DNA of 10,463 nt from Bacteroides sp. (GTDB taxonomy: Bacteria > Bacteroidota > Bacteroidia > Bacteroidales > Bacteroidaceae): assembly GCA_019412865.1 (NCBI GenBank), contig DXOJ01000174.1, positions 8,631 through 19,093 of the forward strand, written 5' to 3'. Under the pieces are notes generated by a model, which worked only from the letters and a program-made list of their open reading frames with translations, was not told the origin of the DNA and did not search any database. Every line of letters begins with the position of its first letter. Position 1 is the stretch's first letter. Both the position numbers and the translations under genes were made by a program. This document shows positions 5,980-10,463 of this stretch, piece after piece.

Positions 5980-8787
5980 CAAACAGACAACGAGCGATAC
6001 AAAAAAATGGCTTCTCTTGCACAAATCGGATGGTGGGAAGTAGATTTAACGGCAGGATATTATTTATGTTCCGATTATCTTTCTGATCTTTTGGGATTGG
6101 ACGGCGACACCATCTCTACTTCGGATTTTCTAAACCTGATACGTGAAGATTATCGCAAGCAGATTGCCCAGGAGTTCCGGGCAAATTCTTCTATCCATAA
6201 GGACTTTTACGAACAAACTTTCCCGATTCATTCAAAATATGGTGAGGTTTGGCTGCATACCCGTCTGGCTTTTCGTGAGAAGGGTACGGGTGTTGATGGA
6301 GGTGATAAGTCCTTCGGAATAATCCAGCGCGTTGAGGCTCCCAAGGAAGAAGATCAAAGGGATGCATTAAGGCGTGTGAATGATTTGCTTTGTCGTCAGA
6401 ATTTTGTTTCGCAATCGTTGCTTCGTTTCCTACGTGATGAGGCAGTAGAATCTTGTATCGCAGATATTTTAAGAGATATTCTGAATCTTTATAATGGAAA
6501 AGGTCGTGTTTATATTTTTGAATACGACGAAATTTATGCCCATCATAGTTGTATCTACGAAGTTGTTTCTGAAGGAGTATCGGCAGAGATAGACAATCTG
6601 CAGGACATGCCTGCCAGTGAGTCAAAATGGTGGAGTGAACAGATATTATCGGGCAAGCCGATTATTTTAAATACACTGGAGCAATTATTAGAAGAGGCTC
6701 CTGATGAATATCAGATTCTTGTAGTTCAGGGAATCAAATCGTTAATGGTGACTCCTTTGATGACAGGCGACCGCGTTTGGGGATATATGGGGATTGATTT
6801 GGTTGAGACTTACCATGACTGGAGTAATGAAGATTTTCAATGGTTCTCCTCATTGGGAAATATTATAAATATCTGTATCGAGTTGCGTAAAACTAAGGAC
6901 AAGGTAATCCGTGAACAGACTTTCCTAAATAATCTGTTTCATTTTATGCCGATGGGATATATACGTATGTCCATTATCCGTGACGAGAATAATAAACCTT
7001 GCGATTATCGGGTGACGGATGCGAATGAGGTCAGTTCAACCTTTTTCGGGCTTCCTTTGGAGTCGTATATTGGTTCTTTGGCATCTGAAAAGCATCCTGA
7101 CTATCTCCAAAAACTTAATTTTCTGGAAGAAATACTGGATAGTAATTCTTATAGGGAGAAAGATGAATATTTTCCAAGAACGGAACGGTATACGCATTGG
7201 GTTATTTATTCTCCCGGAAAAGATGAAATAGTCGGTTTGTTCCTCGATTCTACAGGATCGGTACAAGCTAATCGGGCATTGGACCGTAGCGAGAAGCTCT
7301 TTCAGAACATATTTGCTAATATTCCGGCAGGAGTAGAGATCTACGATAAGGATGGCTATTTGATAGACCTGAATAATAAGGATTTGGAGATATTCGGTGT
7401 AGTGAATAAGTCGGATGTGATCGGAGTTAACTTCTTTGATAATCCGAATGTGCCGCAGGGGATTCGTGATCGTGTGCGGAATGAAGATTTGGTAGATTTT
7501 AGGCTTAATTATTCTTTTGAACAGGCGGAAGGATATTATGAGACAAATCGTTCTAATGCGATAGAACTGTATTCGAAGGTTAGTAAATTGTATGATAATG
7601 AGGGCAACTTCAGCGGATATATATTAATAAGTATTGATAATACCGAACGGATTGATGCAATGAATCGTATCCGTGATTTTGAGAATTTCTTCCTGATGAT
7701 ATCCGATTATGCAAAAGTAGGTTATGCCAAGTTGAATCTCTTGAATCGCAAAGGATATGCTATAAAACAGTGGTATAAGAATTTAGGTGAGGAGGAAGAT
7801 ACGCTTTTGGATGAGGTTGTGGGTGTTTATACCCAAATGCACCCTGAAGACCGTAAGCGTTTCCTTGATTTTTATGATGAAGTCAGAGACGGAAAAAGAA
7901 GGCATTTTCAGGGTGAGATGCGTATTCGTCGTCCCGGAACGAAGAATGAATGGAATTGGGTGAGTAGTAATGTGATGGTCACTAATTATAAACCGGAGGA
8001 AAATGAAATAGAAATCATCGGTATCAATTATGACATTACAGAATTGAAGGAGACTGAAGCCGAATTGATTCAGGCACGCGATAAAGCAGAGATGATGGAT
8101 CGTTTGAAAAGTGCTTTCCTTGCCAATATGAGCCATGAAATCCGTACGCCGCTGAATGCCATTGTCGGTTTCTCCGATTTGTTGGTGGAAACTGAAGAGT
8201 TGTCAGAACGTCAGGAGTATATTAAGATTGTACGTGAGAATAATGATCTTTTGTTGCAATTAATTTCAGATATACTCGATTTGTCGAAGATTGAAGCGGG
8301 TACATTTGAGTTTACCAACGGAGATGTAGATGTAAATCTGTTATGTGAGGATATTGTCCGCTCTATGGGGATGAAAGCGAAAGAAGAGGTGGAACTGGTA
8401 CTTGATAATCACCTTCCGGTTTGTCATGTCATTAGTGACCGTAACCGTATACATCAGGTGATCTCTAATTTTGTTAATAATGCAATGAAATTTACCTCTG
8501 AAGGTAGTATTCATGTGGGATATAAACTAAAAGATGGCGAATTGGAATTCTATGTTGAAGATACAGGCATCGGTATTGAAAAAGAGCAGTTGCCACATAT
8601 CTTTGAGCGTTTCGTGAAGCTTAATTCTTTTGTACACGGTACAGGATTGGGACTTTCTATCTGTCAGAGCATCGTTGAACAATTAGGTGGGCGGATTGGT
8701 GTTGATTCTGAAAAAGGAAAAGGATCAAGGTTTTGGTTTACTATTCCCGGGGTGATCGTGACGGAAGAGGTGGGCTGTGCCCGGTAG
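5980..8787 (+). CDS. Multi-PAS/GAF sensor histidine kinase, orphan, no receiver domain
   Basis: With the ATG at 5980 the product has 935 residues. Domains by eye are PAS (about 10-118, [10 protein letters not shown] start), GAF-like (128-304), PAS (313-425), PAS (438-556), PAS_3-type (568-687), HisKA (about 709-774) and HATPase_c (about 818-930). The H-box [11 protein letters not shown] places the phospho-acceptor at His719. The N-box VNNAMKF has Asn834, the G1 box DTGIGI has Asp861, the F-box reads IFERF, and the G2 box GTGLGLS starts at Gly888. All catalytic motifs are intact, so it should autophosphorylate. No receiver or output domain follows and no response regulator is adjacent. The frame is open further up to an ATG at 5914, adding 22 residues that look like a single membrane helix ([11 protein letters not shown]). 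I prefer 5980 because a -7 box lies inside that extension; then the protein is cytoplasmic and senses an internal signal. The signal is unknown. It may regulate the upstream operon, which is inference. Confidence 0.9.
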   Translation, partial: QTDNERYKKMASLAQIGWWEVDLTAGYYLCSDYLSDLLGLDGDTISTSDFLNLIREDYRKQIAQEFRANSSIHKDFYEQTFPIHSKYGEVWLHTRLAFREKGTGVDGGDKSFGIIQRVEAPKEEDQRDALRRVNDLLCRQNFVSQSLLRFLRDEAVESCIADILRDILNLYNGKGRVYIFEYDEIYAHHSCIYEVVSEGVSAEIDNLQDMPASESKWWSEQILSGKPIILNTLEQLLEEAPDEYQILVVQGIKSLMVTPLMTGDRVWGYMGIDLVETYHDWSNEDFQWFSSLGNIINICIELRKTKDKVIREQTFLNNLFHFMPMGYIRMSIIRDENNKPCDYRVTDANEVSSTFFGLPLESYIGSLASEKHPDYLQKLNFLEEILDSNSYREKDEYFPRTERYTHWVIYSPGKDEIVGLFLDSTGSVQANRALDRSEKLFQNIFANIPAGVEIYDKDGYLIDLNNKDLEIFGVVNKSDVIGVNFFDNPNVPQGIRDRVRNEDLVDFRLNYSFEQAEGYYETNRSNAIELYSKVSKLYDNEGNFSGYILISIDNTERIDAMNRIRDFENFFLMISDYAKVGYAKLNLLNRKGYAIKQWYKNLGEEEDTLLDEVVGVYTQMHPEDRKRFLDFYDEVRDGKRRHFQGEMRIRRPGTKNEWNWVSSNVMVTNYKPEENEIEIIGINYDITELKETEAELIQARDKAEMMDRLKSAFLANMSHEIRTPLNAIVGFSDLLVETEELSERQEYIKIVRENNDLLLQLISDILDLSKIEAGTFEFTNGDVDVNLLCEDIVRSMGMKAKEEVELVLDNHLPVCHVISDRNRIHQVISNFVNNAMKFTSEGSIHVGYKLKDGELEFYVEDTGIGIEKEQLPHIFERFVKLNSFVHGTGLGLSICQSIVEQLGGRIGVDSEKGKGSRFWFTIPGVIVTEEVGCAR

Positions 8788-8792
8788 AGTGG

Positions 8793-8826
8793 TAATGAGG
8801 CAGGTGAATATCTTCCTTCCTCATTA
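8793..8826 (+). terminator. Hairpin just after the kinase stop codon
   Basis: TAATGAGG (8793-8800) pairs with CCTCATTA (8819-8826). AGG (8802-8804) with CCT (8815-8817) extends the stem past one mismatch. No T-run follows directly; a TTTT occurs only at 8838-8841. It may help termination or protect the 3' end of the kinase transcript. Confidence 0.35.
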
Positions 8827-8849
8827 ATAAAAGTGGGTTTTATATAAAA

Positions 8850-8904
8850 GAGACGGTCTTGGTTTTGATGTCGATTGATACTGACATGAAACCAAGACCG
8901 TTTC
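8850..8904. terminator. Bidirectional terminator between the convergent kinase and nuoN genes
   Basis: The left arm 8850-8865 pairs with the right arm 8889-8904 over 16 bp with one G-U pair (core ACGGTCTTGGTTT / AAACCAAGACCGT). A second stem, ATGTC (8868-8872) with GACAT (8883-8887), sits inside the loop. Going rightwards the stem ends in TTTCTTT. Going leftwards the minus strand reads CTTTTATATAAAA. It lies between the 3' ends of both genes, so it can stop transcription from either side. Confidence 0.75.
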
Positions 8905-8927
8905 TTTGGTGAAAAGGTGTAGTCCGT

Positions 8928-10367
8928 TTAAATTCCGAACGACAGTTTATCGATGGATTGATATACAATACTTGCAATACCCAGTCCGATGATACCCAGC
9001 GTGCAAAGTGCCAGTCCCCATTTTGTGCAGCGGTCGCTGCGGAAAGTAGGAATTGGGTTGTCGGAAGGAGTGATATACATTGCTTTTACAATCAATAGAT
9101 AGTAATACAACGAAATCACTGTATTTACCAATGCGATGAATACCAGCAAGTGGAAACCTGCATCGAAAGCAGCCATGAAGATAAAGAACTTAGAGAAGAA
9201 TCCGGCAAACGGAGGGATGCCTGCCAATGAGAACAGAGACAGAGTCATCAAAAGAGCGATTTTGGGATTCGTTTTATAAAGTCCTGCGTAATCTTCGAGC
9301 GTGAATTTCTGACTGCGTAATGCCACGATAGTGATAACGGCAAATACTCCGAGGTTGGCGGCAGCGTACACTAATACATAATATACCAATGCCGTCATGC
9401 CTTGTGCTGTACCACCAATAACGCCTAACATAATATATCCCGCTTGCGAAATACTGGAGAACGCCATCAAACGTTTCAAGTTTTGCTGACGGACAGCAAA
9501 TATATTGGCAATAGTGATAGAAGCGATGGTTACCCAATAAAGTACTTCCTGCCAGTCATTAATCATTGGAGCGAATACTTTGATAAGGACGGCCAATAAT
9601 ACAAATGCTGCCGATCCTTTTGATATAACACTCAAATAAGCGGTAACTGTACTCGGAGCGCCTTCGTAAACGTCTGCTGTCCATAAGTGGAATGGAACCA
9701 GTGATAACTTGAATGCCATTCCTGTGAAGAAGAATATAAATGCCATGATCTGTAACGGATTTCCGTCGATATGGGCAGGGAGGTCATCGAAATAAAGAGT
9801 CCCGGCAGAACCATAGATCATGGACAGACCAAACAACAGCAATGCACTGGAGAAAAGAGCTGTCAGAATGTATTTGGCACCTGCTTCGGCAGAGTTGTGA
9901 CGGTATTTATCGAAGGCAATCAATGCTGCCATCGGAATAGAAGCTGTTTCGAGTCCGATGAAGAACATCAGGAAATGTCCGGCGGAAATCATGAGGTACA
10001 TACCAAACAAGGTAGAGAGTGTAAGTACATAGAATTCTCCTTGCTTGAATGAAGTATCTTCTCTTTTCATCCATTCGTGCGCCATCAGGAAAACAATCAG
10101 TGTGCCGACGTTCAGGATGGATTTAACCACTGTGTGCATCGGTACATAATGATACATACCGCCGAATGCATCGGCAGCAGTCCCCGGAATTAAGTTGATA
10201 GCTGTATGGATAGCCATCAGAATAACGGGCAACATGGTGTTCAGGCGTGCTTTCCCACCATTTTTGTGTGCATCCGGACTCATGAAGAGGTCAGCTAGAA
10301 ATAGCAGCAGTAGGACAGCTATGAGCGACAGCTCTTCTCGCATATATAGAAATTGTGAATAATCCAT
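8928..10367 (-). CDS. nuoN: NADH-quinone oxidoreductase subunit N (complex I, proton-pumping subunit)
   Basis: The 479-residue protein is close to the usual NuoN length (E. coli about 485) and is almost wholly hydrophobic, with about 13-14 membrane helices. It belongs to the Mrp antiporter-like subunits NuoL/M/N, which move protons across the inner membrane as complex I passes electrons from its donor to quinone. Conserved landmarks are GLE with Glu140 in helix 5, [22 protein letters not shown] (216-237) with Lys220, SKGSA with Lys250, [12 protein letters not shown] (300-311), and [12 protein letters not shown] with Lys393. These are the charged residues along the proton path of the family. 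It follows nuoM after 37 bp and is the last gene of the operon, with the shared terminator just beyond. The start ATG at 10367 is preceded only by AT-rich sequence with no clear Shine-Dalgarno, as usual here. Confidence 0.97.
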   Translation of the reverse strand: MDYSQFLYMREELSLIAVLLLLFLADLFMSPDAHKNGGKARLNTMLPVILMAIHTAINLIPGTAADAFGGMYHYVPMHTVVKSILNVGTLIVFLMAHEWMKREDTSFKQGEFYVLTLSTLFGMYLMISAGHFLMFFIGLETASIPMAALIAFDKYRHNSAEAGAKYILTALFSSALLLFGLSMIYGSAGTLYFDDLPAHIDGNPLQIMAFIFFFTGMAFKLSLVPFHLWTADVYEGAPSTVTAYLSVISKGSAAFVLLAVLIKVFAPMINDWQEVLYWVTIASITIANIFAVRQQNLKRLMAFSSISQAGYIMLGVIGGTAQGMTALVYYVLVYAAANLGVFAVITIVALRSQKFTLEDYAGLYKTNPKIALLMTLSLFSLAGIPPFAGFFSKFFIFMAAFDAGFHLLVFIALVNTVISLYYYLLIVKAMYITPSDNPIPTFRSDRCTKWGLALCTLGIIGLGIASIVYQSIDKLSFGI

Positions 10368-10404
10368 ATTTACAAATTAATTATTAAAGATTAAAAATTA
10401 AAGG

Positions 10405-10463
10405 TTATGGAATCAGTTGTGAGACTACGGGGAGTACACTTTCACCAATCATGTGGCTAACCC
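10405..10463 (-). CDS. nuoM: NADH-quinone oxidoreductase subunit M, C-terminal end only
   Basis: The minus strand reads VSHMIGESVLPVVSQLIP and then TAA at 10407-10405. Only 18 codons are visible; the rest lies past the right edge. The identity rests on position: nuoM precedes nuoN in practically all nuo operons, and a short hydrophobic tail is compatible. The 37-bp spacer to nuoN is A/T only except for a few bases and shows no terminator, so the two genes are probably co-transcribed. Confidence 0.75.
   Translation of the reverse strand, partial: VSHMIGESVLPVVSQLIP

Noticed and set aside
10368..10404. AT-rich nuoM-nuoN spacer with TTTAAT repeats as a separate promoter
   Set aside because: No TAnnTTTG box with a -33 partner is present. 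Short AT-rich spacers are usual between Bacteroides operon genes.

Overview
The window comes from a Bacteroides-like member of the Bacteroidota. The evidence is a SusC-lineage style TonB-dependent receptor (CarboxypepD_reg-like domain ahead of the plug), an acidic lipoprotein export-type sequence after the lipobox cysteine, TAnnTTTG-type -7 boxes, and nuoM-nuoN as the end of a complex I operon. There are six protein genes, two of them cut by the window edges. I see no rRNA, tRNA, CRISPR array or insertion sequence.

Layout: (1) 1-1361, minus strand, an AAA-ATPase-like/PD-(D/E)XK family gene whose 3' end lies off the left edge. (2) 1362-1817, a 456-bp divergent intergenic region. It holds a good promoter for the ATPase gene, two small palindromes, and in front of the receptor gene a helically phased array of TTGTnAT-like heptamers ending 10 bp before a TATCTTTG box. 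(3) 1818-5784, plus strand, a two-gene operon: an outer-membrane TonB-dependent receptor and a predicted surface lipoprotein with a right-handed beta-helix look, closed by two hairpins. (4) 5980-8787, plus strand, a large multi-PAS/GAF sensor histidine kinase with no receiver domain and no adjacent response regulator. The open frame extends up to 5914, but a promoter-like box inside that extension favours the later start. (5) 8793-8904, hairpins forming a shared convergent terminator. (6) 8928-10463, minus strand, nuoN and the last codons of nuoM.

How the parts may work together: the receptor and lipoprotein look like an envelope uptake pair of the non-SusCD type, substrate unknown. The promoter lacks a -33 element, and that position is covered by the last units of the 11-bp repeat array. 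This is the architecture expected of an activator of the OmpR/PhoB type. The kinase next door is a candidate to control it, but its partner regulator is not in the window. The nuo genes are core respiration and unrelated. The most interesting points are the repeat array and the uncharacterised receptor-lipoprotein-kinase neighbourhood.
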